Below, piece after piece: positions 1 to 12,610 of a DNA stretch of 64,000 nucleotides; positions within the stretch are counted from its first letter, which is position 1; every line of letters starts with the position of its first letter. This DNA is from Anas platyrhynchos. Taxonomy: Eukaryota > Chordata > Aves > Anseriformes > Anatidae. Below the pieces are notes generated by a model that saw only the letters and a list, made by a program, of their open reading frames with translations, was not told the DNA's origin and did not search any database. The stretch spans positions 27,339,001 through 27,403,000 of the forward strand of contig NC_092589.1 of assembly GCF_047663525.1 (NCBI RefSeq), in the 5' to 3' direction. Made by a program: the position numbers and the translations under genes.

Positions 1-1030
1 TACCATGGGGTCCATTTTTGGAAAAATCAGAGATTACACATAGTAGAAGCAGAATGACAGAAAGCTTTAAATAGTCCTATCTCCAGATTGATTGGATTAC
101 AGTAAGGAATAATTCTGTATTTGATCCTGGGACAAGATAGCCTCTCTGATTTTTCCCTTGAGTTTTTATGTTGATATGGTACTGAAATAGCTCACAGGTA
201 TGCACACATGTATATTTGAATATTTTCACTGCCTACGCATGAGGAGATGTAGAAAAGAGGACTGCAGATATGGTTTTTGTGTGATTCTCCTGACAATCCC
301 AACCTTCTCCTCACTTTCTTGAATAGAAAAGGGGAGCTGGAGGGTCCCCCTTGCTGGCTTGGTTGGAAGAAGGAAAGTGGTGACCTGGGCTGCTCATGAT
401 GACCCTCAACTGTCCAAAGATGAGGAAGCATTCCAGCAGATGGATCATCAAAAGAGAGAGTAACCATGTGGTAATAAGCTGGGAAGAACTGAGCATTTGG
501 GATAATGACAGGAAAGAAGAGGACCGAGGTCTGCTGAGAAGGAACATTTTTTGAGAGAGAAGGTCATGGGAATCAGAAGGTCACAAGCAAAGGCAAAGCT
601 TGCAGGAAGATCGTGGAGTGAGCATCATGAATTTAAATCACTCCATCCTGGCACTTAATGTTTGTTGTTCAGTAGAGTGGAACATTAAGAGTTTCCCTCT
701 AAATGAGCCTGTATCATTACGGAGGTCACAAGATTTAGGAACAATTTCCAAATAGGATATTTTGCAGCAGAACTCTCTACAGAAGGAGACTGGTTTTGAA
801 GCAGTGTTAGACGATCTTGAGAAGAGATGAACATGGCAGGCCCTCTGCATCAGTGCAGGGTACAAAAGATTGTGAACTGCCTTGTTTCTCTCATGTGGAG
901 ATCTTACAGAGCAAGAGAAGTACAACTTCCTTGGGAATTCATATCCTGTGCTGGAGAACAGCTGGGCAGCAATGGGGATGTGCAACAGTGACCTGATCAT
1001 TACAGAAGAAAGAGACTGCTGGGATATAAT

Positions 1031-1070
1031 GGTGTAACTATAGTAACGGTGTTACTATAAGCAGTAACAC
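1031..1070. repeat. Short palindrome with overlapping direct repeats
   Basis: Two 9-base arms (TATAGTAAC and its reverse complement) flank a 3-base spacer at 1,039-1,059. The same bases also form an imperfect direct repeat of about 13 bases starting at 1,031 and 1,048. It could form a small hairpin. No function is implied. Confidence 0.6.
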
Positions 1071-3099
1071 CGGGAACTGCCTGCAGCAGGGGCAAAGCAA
1101 GGGAGAAGAAATAGCTCCCAGCTACTTCCTGAGTCCACTGTTTGGGGAGACTCCTTACACTTCTAGGGTTACCTCCTTCCACTTGTATGTCTTATTAGTC
1201 TTAGAACTGATAGCTGTATCAAAAAGGGACAGAAACAAACTACCACAGAGGAAGTTACGCAGAGGTGTTACTAACACAGATGCAGGAACACTTCCCTTAA
1301 TCCCAGTCTACAGCCTAGGAAAAACAAGATGGAAAATGGAACAGAAAAATACCACCGTCACAGAAATTAGCTATGTAAAAATAACAGCCTCACAATTCTC
1401 CCATCTGTCATGTACCACGTGAAAAATATGACACTCTTTATCATTTTGGTTTTGGTGTTTTATCAAAAAATCCTTCTTACAGCCTATAGCTTTAAGTCTC
1501 TCAAGAATGGAGTTTCTCATCCAGGAAAAATACTACAACTTCTTTGTCGTAATAGAGTTGGAATGGGGAAAGCAGGTACATAGCTGGTCTTCTATATAAA
1601 TGTTGAGCACAGCACTAACGATTCCAAGTCTTACTATTTTGTTGCTATCTAAAAGTTTTAGCTTTGTGCAACAAAAGTCTCCAGACAGACACTAAGAACT
1701 GACTTCAAACTTTTAAAACCACATAGGAGATGGGAAGACAAAAGGTATGACCCATTCCTCATATATGTGAAATAAATAAGTAGATAAATGATTACAATAT
1801 AAAGGAACATTGTTTTTAAACAATGGGAATAGAATATGGAAAAGCAATTTGACTGGGACAGGAAGACAGATATGGAAAAGGTATCCTTTGTCTCCTGTCT
1901 ACTCTGAGACTTAAGACATAGCTCCTCTGCCTCACTTACATTTTATTGTGTCAGACTTCAGAGCAGAGAGAGCAAACATGGGGAAAATACATCCTGTAGC
2001 CTGGTGATGAGGTTGCATTTAATGCATTTCTTGCTAAACCACCACTTAAGATTAAACACGCACCCAAACCAATTTAGCATTGCTAAATTTTGCTTTCTGT
2101 TTTCCTGGGGCATCCAGAATTTCAGTGCAGTGAATGCGAATTTCGGTTGTACGTGGGATACAAAAAAGGTGTTGCACTGAGTCCCTGCAGCAAAGCCTCT
2201 AGATGACTATCAAGAAGGAAAGAGAGGGCTAGTGGTAGCTAGAAATTCAATTACAAATGATTAGTATAGAAGCTCAGCCTTAACTTTTCCATGAACACTG
2301 AAAAGGGCTAATAAAGTCTGAAACTCTGGCACAGAGTTCCCCGTGACAGCCAAACTATTATCTCACACCCTGCTCATTGTGTCTGTATAGCATCCAGCCT
2401 CATGGAGCCTGGCCATGCCTAGACCCTCTGCCTCTGAGAAAACACAATTTATAACAATTAAAATTAGAAAAAAAAAAAAGTACATGATTTCTCAGGTGAG
2501 TCTAAACAGCCATGGCAGGTTAACGAGGACACTTAATAAATTTTTCCCTAGCATGATCAGATGGTATCTTGTAGAAGGAAAAGGACTTATTTTGGAAACT
2601 GATTTTTTGAAGAGTGGAATCCATTGCATAAGCCAGTGAAACTCACCAAGGAGAGCATATTACCTTGAGTAGCTGTGAATAAAACAGAGAAACCAACTTT
2701 CACAACAGGTAAATGACACTGTGGTGCAGCAGAGGCCAATTGTTTTCACCACTGTTTTTTACAACAGGACTGGAGAAGGGAAAAAATATTAAAGTTAGCA
2801 CCTATTCTTATTAATTAAAATTAGATTGTGGTTCATCTTTACATGTAGAATAGTTGTGAAAGCCCTGCATAGATGAAGAACAAAAGTTCCCTAATTAAGC
2901 CCATGCTTGGCCAGACTGAACACTAGGGATTAACATTTCTTCAAATGAGGTTGCTTGTAAGTTCAAGAATTTACTACGCATTTTTAACCTGAAAGCCTAG
3001 TTTTTATGCTTGTAGATAAAATGTTTAAAATCAGTTGGACGTAATGCCTAGAGTAGGCTGTAGTATGCCACACATCTGTAATACTGAAAGAGTGTTTGT

Positions 3100-3144
3100 C
3101 TCTCCCTCTCTCTCTCTCTCTTTTTTTTTTTTTTTTTTTTTTTT
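3100..3144. repeat. (TC)n microsatellite followed by T24
   Basis: A pyrimidine tract of TC dinucleotides passes directly into 24 consecutive T. Read on the minus strand it is A24 followed by GA repeats. Such tracts are length-polymorphic and may be the remnant of a retrotransposon tail, but no adjacent element is recognisable. Confidence 0.85.
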
Positions 3145-6100
3145 AAACAGCATAAAGCCTGTGAATTATCCTCTGGCCTGAAACAGTCCAGATCCAAAAA
3201 CCAGGAGTAATTCCATGAATTGCAGCTGACCTAAGGACTTACATTGCTGTTTGCTTGGAATCTGCAGACTAATATAAACAGTGGCCCACTCATTTCTTCC
3301 CAAACAAAGTTGAGTGTTCAGCCTAGGATGTACCACTAGCTTTGTCACAGAGCAACAATAAAACATGAGGATCTGTGCTAAAGCAGCTCTGCACAGGAAC
3401 AATCACGTTGCCCCTGGGAAAAGAGGCAGTATGTGCAAGCACTAGGGTTGATGCAATAACTTATTCATCGGAGGAGGAGTGACAGGATAGGAGCAAAAGC
3501 GGGAGCTTTTTTTTTTTTTTTTTTTTTTCCTCTGCAAGAGGCTGCTGAGAACAGCCCCTGTGTGTAGTCTATGCTCCCAATTAAAAGAAAGACAGGGTGT
3601 GATCCCTAAGGCCACATAGCAAGGGCTGGATTGTGTCCAGACTGTTAACCCTGAGTTCTCAGTGGCTGTGTCCACACTGCTTAGCATTTGGCCTGTGAGC
3701 TCTGCTGAGTTACTGTAGTCCTAGGAAACAACAAATGTATATATTTTTTCCAGTACACACTGTCAAAGATAAAGAGAACGATTATACGCAAGTGGTTTAG
3801 TTACAGCACAAAACTGAGGGTATGCCACATGAGGGGATGTGCAGGTATTTGAAACTGCAAAGCTTTGGAAGATTGCTTAGGGCCAAGAACAAAGCCTGGT
3901 CTTGGCTTGTGTATGACTGCCTTTTGAGGCTGGTCCTTGGAGCAAACTGTCTGCAGGCTGCTCCTGTGCTTTGTCTGGGAAAGAGCCACTGGGAGCAGGC
4001 AGGAAATCAGCTAACATTCAAGCAGTTTGGATACTCAGACCCAGTGCTAAGAGAGATCCTGGTCCCCTCTCATTTAGCACTATAGATGTACCTGTGTATC
4101 TGGAGCCTCCTTCTCAGAGGCATATTTTAAGTTTTTCTAGGGGCAGCAATACTCTTACAATAAGAAAAACAAACAAACAAACAAACAAAAAACTATACTT
4201 GCAAAAGAAAAGGTTACCAAGACATTTTTCAAGTAATTAATTGGTTTTGTTGCTCAGGACTGGACTTCTATCTAAGCAATTTTTGTCTTGTCTTCTCTCC
4301 TTTTTAACACCCTGTGAGCTCTCTGAACCTACCGTAACATCCTCCTCCTTCACCTACTCTCCACAAGAGCCTTCAACTCTGTACCAGTATGTTCCTCTTA
4401 GTTTCCTTCCTTGTCTTTTTCCAGAACAGGCTTTGATTAACCTTTTGGGATCTTAGGGCTGACCCGCTTTATGGCTCATTGACCAGTTCTCATTCCTCGA
4501 GTTCTTTCTCAGAGAAACTCATGCCTGTTTCCCTTTAATTGCAAAATCTTTTACGATTCTCTCAAACTTCCTGCATGAAAAATATGTGAATGTTTTCCAG
4601 CGTCACAGATCTTTCAAACCCCACTTTTGCCAGCATGGGTAGTTTTTAGTTACAAGTGAAATCACTAAACTAAAGGAAGTGACTTAGGACGGAAAAAGTA
4701 TTACCTGAAATAAAATGATCTATATCTGGTTCTTAATTCTCTAGTTACTCATTAAATACGATTTTTGTAAACGCATCAAATGAGTTTAATGCACTTGTCT
4801 CTTAAAATGATGAACCAGTCCATCAATCCCACCCATCTCTAGAGCCATTAAATACAACACGAGACTGCCATTGAGAGAGCCGTGTGGACAGAGCTTAAAC
4901 ATTGTGAAAATATTTGGAAACACAATTATTGGAAACAAACAACGTGGAAGAAATGTGTATTACAGTAGACATAGATTTTAATAAAATAACTGATTTCTGT
5001 GGATGTACTGGTATTTACATTTTCATCATCTGAGCAGGGATTCTAAGTTGTGCAGAACGAGCCACAGCCTTTGAACAAACAAGTGCATTGTGTTCTTCCT
5101 GAGGGAAATCTGCTGCCCTCTGCTTCTTCCATGTTAGTGAATACAATTCAGTCATTTACGTACACAGCACAGGACTTTGCCCCATCCAAAATGTAAGTAT
5201 TTTTTGCAGCTTATTCCCTGCAGCAGCACTAAAGTACAAAGCAGGTTTTCATCCAGCAATCACGGTCCTGACAGCACTCCTCATTACTACATACTACTGT
5301 GTCAAGTCTCAAAACCTCTCCTGCTGACTTAAGAAACATTATTATTCCACTTCATAGACAGAAAAATGAAAGCACCAAAGGAATACAGCTTGTCCACCTG
5401 GCAAATCAGAAGACAGGCTGGAAACTTAGCAGAGATTTCCTGACAACCACAAGCAGCTTTCTGAAGCAGAGCAGATTGTGTTTCTTCTCAAGGCAAATGC
5501 CAATTTTAACTAATAATGGTCTCTGTGGGTATCCAGAGAGTGGAACTCTGTCGTTATTCTTAATGCTCAGGAGCTTCTGGAAAGCTCACCAACTTCAGAT
5601 ATTCAAGGGGCTACCACATGGCAGAAATGGACAAAAAATAAAATAAAATATCACAAGTAAAATTTAGAGTCATTTTTTTTTAAGTTGAATATGTAATGAA
5701 GAATTGGGTTGCTGGCTGACATGTTCAGCCTTACTAGAAGGGTATATGGCTGATAAATTACAGTTCAGCAAGCACAGAAAGACACAAAGTTTTTGCAATA
5801 GTTTCCATGTTATGTAGTGGAGGAATTAAAAGGTTGGTCTTAAATATCTACAAGCTGTTTCTGATTTCCATTAATTGTGACCTAACTTTGAAAACAGGAA
5901 ATATGCTTCAGAGTAACGTAAAACAAACAGGCTGATTTAACACAACAGCAGCAGCAAATCACCCCTGACAGCGCAGTATTTTTCAAATACCCATCTGTCC
6001 AAAGACAGCAAAGTACAAAGATGCAGCATTAGACTAAAGACAAACTTCTGCTAGGAACAATTCTCTCCTGAAGAACTCAGGAGAGTTCTTACCTCACCTG

Positions 6101-7065
6101 TAAAGCCTCCATGCCCATTTTACATGGCAAACTATGACCAAAATTAACCTTGTTGTCTTGTTTGCTAATGCTCATTTTCACATACTTGCCAGCATGCCCT
6201 ACACACTTCATACATCTAAGTGTTCTCAAAAACTTGGAAGAACTCCTGCTTGAGCATTTACAAACTTGGGGCTTATATTTAGCAACGTATGTATTACACA
6301 TATAGAAGAATCTAGGTACATTACCCTTATTATTTCACTGCCACTTACTCTGATAACTTTTTCTGGTTACTAAGATTTTTGAACATTTCCTACAGCATGC
6401 TATACAGTTTTCTCAGTTCCTGACCTAAACTGAAATCCCACTGATTTTTTCAGCCTCATCTAAGGACAGGACGTTTGCCATTTCCAAATAGCCCATTTTT
6501 ACAGAACGTGTTTTTCCCCTCTGGTACCAGACATAACCAGCTGTCTCATGCATTGCTTCAGGAGAGTAGCTGAGCTGTTACTCCCAGTATGTGAACCAGC
6601 TGCTTTCAGCTGCTGCTAGTTGTGCTGGAGCCAGACCCGGAGCTGAGAAGAAGCCTGCTGGACTTCCACTGGCCTCAGCAACCTCACTCCTTACTTTGAG
6701 GAGGATGTCTGTTTTCAATTGAGAAGGAACAAACCAGGGTAGGGACAGAATGGATTTCGAAGAGGAGTCAAATGAGGATGGAGTAGGAAGGTGGGAAAGA
6801 GAAAGAGAACCTGAGCCTTTTGAGTCAGAGGATACAAAGATAAAACCTGATATCGCCGGGGTTTGTGCATGCATATTATGTCGTTCACTTTAAGAAGGCT
6901 GATTCCATACTAACAGCAAGCAGAAATAAAAAACACGGGCTATCCAATCCTGCAGACAAACAAGCAAGAAGTGGAGTGCTCCTAAACAATACATATGCTC
7001 CCAGTCCTACAAAATGAAACCCAAGGTTTGCTGGTCCTGCTGGTCTTCACACCCTGCACAAAAAT

Positions 7066-7117
7066 TAATAAATAAATAAATAAATAAACAAACAAACAAA
7101 TAAATAAATAAATAAAT
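7066..7117. repeat. AAAT/AAAC tetranucleotide microsatellite
   Basis: About thirteen tetranucleotide units: AAAT units, then AAAC units, then AAAT units again. The AAAC block inside AAAT is consistent with a T-to-C change spread by slippage. Confidence 0.85.
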
Positions 7118-10100
7118 CTCTCCTTTGACTGAAGATCTCACTTATCTCCAGTAAAGTTCAGCTAAGAAGAGTGAATTCTCAAAATGAGTGTTGCTGGGCA
7201 TGATGCAAGGAATGCTGCTACTCAGTAGTAAGCACGGATGTTTGAAAAAGGAGAACAGGCATCCTTGGCTCCCTAGGCACAAGACAGGCACTGGTGCTGG
7301 TCCAAAGAGCAAATCATATAATTTCGTTTAATTTCCTTCTGTCTTCAGACACCATTCTGTGAGTGTTAAACGGTTCCTGGCATCGCAGGGTTTTTCTTTA
7401 GGATATCTGGCAAACTGAAGACACAGTTAAGCAGATGCTGAGGGCTCAGAAGGTTTTTCCCTGACAGAGGTCCAACATCTGTGAAGTCATCCAAAAAATG
7501 CTCCAAGCACATGCTATTCAATACACACAGGCTACCCATATATGATACTTTTAACACCGTATGCCTTGCACTCTCCAAAAGGTGGTTTTTCAAAGTTAGC
7601 ACTGGGATTGCTTGAAAGCAGTCAAGCAGCTACAGCTACCACAAGGGAAGCAAAAGCTCCCCACAAAAGATGCATCTATGCAGCCAACGCTTATGCTAAA
7701 GGAGGTAACCCCCTGTTGTGTAGCTCTACAGAGATGCTTCGAAACAGAAACAGGGCTCAGACAAATGCAAACTGCTAGCATAACAGACTGAGTCCAGTGG
7801 TCAATGAAAACCTCTCTGCTATAGTTTCAAGCCATACTTTGAAAGTGAGACAAACAACTGACTCCTACCACGCAGCTTTTTGATACTGCAAATTCTTTCT
7901 CAATGGCCCCATGTACTAGACACAGATGCTCAGCTTGTTGGGATAAGCTTATCCAAATCTGTACAGGGCGCAGGCTTGGTGCTTGAGAGCACAGACCCCA
8001 TCTTGTCACAGTATTTGTTATGCATAGCAGCTGCATCCTGGCCCCAGTCCTCCATAAAGACCTCCAGGACTGCCTGAACTTCCTTGTACATTACACGAGA
8101 TACCTTCTATGCTGCCCCGGCAAGCCCTGCAGCAGGTGGCTGACTCACTTATCTTCCCATTGTCATTTTGCAGAATCTTTTGGTGGCACTAAGCACCCCC
8201 TGTCTGAGCCCACGGCCACACTTTCCGTCACCAGGCCAGCATTGAGGCTACCTCGCAGCAAGGAGCTAACAAGAGAGCTGGCAACACACTACGGCAGCAG
8301 GACCATGGTTACTTAGCTCAGCTCCACGCTCACAACCAAGAGAGATGTTCCCTTCCTGCTCCATGGCACCGCAGCTATCAGAGCCAGTCTTTCAGGCTGG
8401 AGATGGTGCTCACTACCACCAGTTAGTTACTTGGCAGGCTGTCGACGCTGTGGTGGGTAGGAGTTTGCAAGGATATGGTGGAAGGAGAAAGGCAAAACTA
8501 CACCAGCACACCTTTTGTCCCAGCACAGCGCTGCTCTCAGCTCCTTTTCAGCACGCTGCAGGACAGAGAAGTAGCAGCAGCACCCTCAGCTGGTCCCTGC
8601 CATAAAGGCACCTGCAGTAAACAGGATGCTGGGAGCTGCTGCTAGACCTCTTGTGTTAAATCTAGAGATGTATAGCTTTTTACTAAACACAGCAATCACT
8701 CATTTCCTTTGTAAGCGGCTGCAGCTGCCTCCAGTCACTATACGCATACATCATTTAAAGGCAGGAGCAGCGATGTGAAAGCTCAAGCACAGAATGAGCA
8801 CATAATTACAGTACAGATTCTGCTTCCATATATGAAAAGGTAAATTTCCCAAACAGGTGAATGTTAACTAGAGCTTTAATTACAGTACCAACTTTATTTG
8901 GGAGATTGTAATGAAAACTTAAATTACAGGTATTATCATCTTTTTTTTTTTTCCTTTTTCCAAGTTTTCTGACCAATAGATATGTGTAAAATTCAAACAA
9001 AACCAGAACAACCTAAGCGACTTCTCTCCTCACTGCACACAAAGAAGACAGGATGCATGACAGTTTGCATAATTTTCCTTTAATTTTATCCAGAAGTAAT
9101 TAGTGACTCTCGATAATTAAGCACATTATAATTTGTTTCTTCTGTGCTGATCTCACTGAATTACTGATCTAAAAACTTGATTTTGTGTAGCAATATCTGG
9201 TGGTACACTATAATAAAGACACATGCAGATATGGAAAAAAAACAAGTCAGGAAACCTTTGTGCTTTGTGTATCAGGAGAGCTATGTAATAGTAAATGCCT
9301 ACCCAAGCCTACATATATTGCCAAGTTTGGAAAAAATGTAGTAGCAAGGATGTGAAAAGATGTCACTAGGTTCTTCTTTGATACATATCATTCCATGCTC
9401 TGAGCTTCTTTTAGGTGTAAAGGTGTTTGTCTTCCAAAGAGGATACTAGTCAGAAGATAAACAAAAGGTCCATTTCAAAAACAATTGTCTACCTAAACTA
9501 GTTCCTGATCTGACTACATATTAAATATGTATTTTCTTCTCAAAAAATCAATACTTAGCATGACATATGTAATACACATCTGATGTCAGCAACCTGTGGA
9601 ACAACTGCAGACAAGCAGTCCAATATGACTATCCCAGCAAGCTGTATCAGTTAGCTAAAGTCACTTTTGATTCTAGCTTTGTCAATTATCCCACTGACAA
9701 AGGACTCTTTAATGCATTTCTCTCATTTAAATTAGTGAACAAGGGGATGCATATCTCAAAATGTTTCATACAGATTCATCAGAATTAAATTTGGCTGCTC
9801 AGTTTCTTTCATTAAGGTATTTATATATATATATATATATTTAAATATATTTTTCTATTCATTTATCAAATGGCCGTACTACATTTACCTGAGATTTAGT
9901 CCTTTTCTTTTTTTAATCTGAGCCATCAAAACATGAAAAATAAAACAAAAAATAGAAGTTGTGATGAAACATCCTCTGCATGGCATAGTTAAGAGGAAAC
10001 ACAGCTGCATACAGGAACACATCTCTTAAAATGTTTTAACAGCAAAAATGATTGATGCCTTCTTACTGCATGCTGTCCATTCTATAAGAGGATTGGAAAT

Positions 10101-10770
10101 CTGCCCTTGTATTATACTGGATTTTGCTCCAAAATAAACTACAACCGGCACAGCTGGAGGTGACAGAAGTACGTCCAGGGTAAATACCTACTCCCTGCCC
10201 TCCATCCCAGCTGTTCAATCATTCTGTCCTTTCTCCTTTCACAGCATGTATGTAGCACTGGACAGCTTCTACCCTCTGCAAAGCTCACCAGCTCTCTTCA
10301 TCCTGTGCTTACGAAAATCCTCTTGATGATGCTCAGGCCAAGAATCCCAAACAGCCTGTAGTTACAAAGACCTGATGTGCCCTTATGCGAGCCCTTATTT
10401 CACCAAACCCCAATTCTCATGTATTTTACACCCTACAAACAGCCACATCAATTTGAAACAACCCAGAACACTTATTGCACTCTCCACTCTGTCCTCTGAA
10501 GGAAGTGAGGAGCCTGGGGGAATGAGTTGCTAAAAAAAAAAAAAACAAAAAAAAAAACACTTGCAAAGGGGTTCAAATTAAGTTTGCAGTGACAACCTTA
10601 ATTACAATCTTTCCTAAATTTTGAAGTTACCTTATTATTGTTCTGTAAAGATGCTTATTTAATATAATAATCTTATGTGGACACAGGCTTATTAAAAGAA
10701 GTGAAAAAGACAAAGTTGTTACTGTGTTGGTATCTTCAAGCAACTTGCTTATGAGAGTTTTTGGGGAAAC

Positions 10771-11405
10771 TACAGAATCACACAATTGAAGGGGTTGGAA
10801 GGGACCTCGAAAGATCATCGAGTCCAACCCCCTGCCAAAGCAGGTTCCTTAGAGCAGGCTGCCATGGTAGGCGTCCAGACAGACCTTGAGTATCTCCAGA
10901 GAAGGAGACTCCACAACCTCCCTGGGCAGCTCCAGTGCTCTGTCACCCTCACCGTGAAAAAGTTCTTTCCCACGTTGGTGCAGAACTGCCTGGACTCTAT
11001 CTTGTGGCCATTGCCCCTTGTCCTGTCCTCACAAACCACTGAAAAGAGGTTGGCCAAATCCCTCTGTCTCCCACAGCTTGGGTATTTATACACATTGATG
11101 AGATCCCCTCTTAGTCTTATTTTCTCCAGGCTGAACAGACCCAGGTCTCTCAGCCTTTCCTCATAAGGAAGATGCTCCAGGCCCCATATCATCTTTGGAC
11201 TCTTTCCAGGAGATCCCTGTCTTTTTTGTACCGGGGAGCCCAGAACTGGACACAGTACTCCAGGTGAGGCCTGACCAGGGCAGAGTAGAGGGGGAGGATC
11301 ACCTCCCTTGACCTGCTGGCCACACTCCTTTTAATGCATGCCAGGATCCCATTGGCCCTCTTGGCCATGAGGGTACAGTGCTGGCTCATGGTCAAAAGCT
11401 CCCCA
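10771..11405 (-). mobile_element. CR1 non-LTR retrotransposon fragment (3' part, 5'-truncated)
   Basis: On the plus strand, about 10,790-10,835 shows the reverse complement of the well-known CR1 3' end (GGTTGGAAGGGACCTCGAAA and the following bases), so the element lies on the minus strand with its 3' end near 10,771. The minus strand encodes pieces of the C-terminal part of the CR1 ORF2 (reverse transcriptase) protein: about 11,189-11,395 contains the segments [14 protein letters not shown] and [12 protein letters not shown], and about 10,880-11,190 contains [17 protein letters not shown] and RTRGNGHK. The two pieces are in different frames, with a frameshift and small deletion near 11,190, so the copy is dead. 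The upstream edge is judged by eye. CR1 elements are typically 5'-truncated like this. Confidence 0.92.
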
Positions 11406-12298
11406 AAGTTAAGGGATCTGCATAGTACTTTCTTCAAGCAGAGTTTTTCTTTGATGTTGTTCCTGCAGTAACATCTGCAGCTCTATTTGTTCAAAGTCTC
11501 CTTTTATCTTTCTTTCACTATTCTCTCTTTCCACACTTCTACAGTCCTCTGCTCTGTTCCATCCACTAAGCCAAATTTTCCAGCTGGGGCATTTGAAGTT
11601 TAATGCATTCAAAGCTCTGTCGCAGTATAAACAAACATAAACAGTCTGCACAATCGTTAAACTCATGAAGTGCTCCTCTTTTCTTTTTACTGTGTTAAAA
11701 GCAGAAGTAGTTCAATTTAGAAACATACGATATATTCTTGACCTTTTCCCCAAACAAAAGAAACATTTTGTTAAATAAGCTACTGGTGACTATTTTTCAC
11801 ATATTTTAATGATGTTAAGGAGGATGAGATACAGTTCAATTTCTGCCCGAGTCACAGTTTATGAACACATAAATTCCTTTAGAAGTAAAAAGTACAAAAA
11901 AGGGGGTTATTTTGATCACTGCTTTGCAACAAAAAGTAAATCTGGAAAAGCTGCCGGTCTAACAGGAAGCTGCCCGTCTGAACGCAGCGAGCTTCAGGAC
12001 ATGAAGCTGTGTAACATCTTCTGTCTCCTCCAGGAGAATTTTATGCAGAAAACAGACATCTTCACAGGCAATACAAAATAATAATAAAAAGAACAGATGT
12101 TCTCGAGACACGCAAAGCCAGATGAAAGAAGAAAACTGTGATCTCTTTCTGGTCAGCCCGGCTGCTAAGGAGGGTGAGGAGAGCCCACGGGGTTCGGGCT
12201 CTGCCGTCATTTTTCAGCCCAAGCTGTGACGCTTGCCACGCAGTGCCTGAGCACAGATAAAAAAATAAAATAAATAAACACGAGAGGAATTTAAAGCC
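11406..12298. other. Non-coding stretch between CR1 fragment and CpG island
   Basis: AT-rich up to about 11,950, then rising in GC towards the CpG island. The open frames here show no family resemblance. Confidence 0.5.
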
Positions 12299-12500
12299 AT
12301 CGATTCGCCGCTGGTGTTCCTCGTCTTCCTCTCACGGAGCGCTGCCCAGCCTCGAGCAGAGCCCGCAGCCCGGCCCACGCCGCCCTGTCTCGCTGGGAGG
12401 CGCCATGGTGCCGCGGCGGTGCCCGGGCGGCGCCGCCATTTCGGTGGCGGTAGCAAAGAGGAGTCCGCTCGCTGTGTGCTCACTGCTCCCCTTCAGCCCC
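12299..12500. promoter_or_regulatory. CpG island, probable promoter, with a YY1-type site
   Basis: By eye there are about two dozen CpG dinucleotides in about 180 bases, far denser than anywhere else in the window, with GC-rich flanks to about 12,620. At 12,432-12,441 the plus strand reads GCCGCCATTT; its reverse complement is AAATGGCGGC, the YY1 core commonly found just downstream of vertebrate transcription starts. In that class the ATGGCGGC orientation usually follows transcription, which would favour a minus-strand transcript, but CpG-island promoters are often bidirectional. No recognisable coding exon lies in the island; short frames on both strands are low-complexity. It may be the promoter and noncoding first exon of GPR137B, whose coding exon 1 starts 6.3 kb downstream behind a good splice acceptor, or an unrelated noncoding transcript. 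Confidence 0.65.
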
Positions 12501-12610
12501 TTCATGTCTCCAGCTTCCCCACACACGGCCCTGCACCTGAGGCTTCTCCCTGAGCGGGTGGGCAGGGGGAGGCAGTGGCAAATGGAAGCTCAGCTGGTGG
12601 CCCAAGCTGA

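Larger units (their letters stand above)
1..10770. other. Intergenic DNA without a recognisable gene
   Basis: I read both strands and found only short open frames without family resemblance, splice-bounded exons or codon bias. The stretch holds simple repeats: a TC tract running into T24 (3,100-3,144), T22 (3,507-3,528), an AAAC repeat (4,165-4,192), an AAAT/AAAC repeat (7,066-7,117), a TA repeat (9,822-9,840) and an interrupted A tract (10,532-10,558). A small palindrome lies at 1,039-1,059. In human the gene upstream of GPR137B is NID1, transcribed away from it; no NID1 exon is recognisable here, so its 5' end, if syntenic, lies further left. Confidence 0.6.

Noticed and set aside
3100..3530. 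T24 and T22 tracts as tails of retroposed genes on the minus strand
   Set aside because: No coding remnant or target-site duplication is visible next to either tract; simple expansion explains them.
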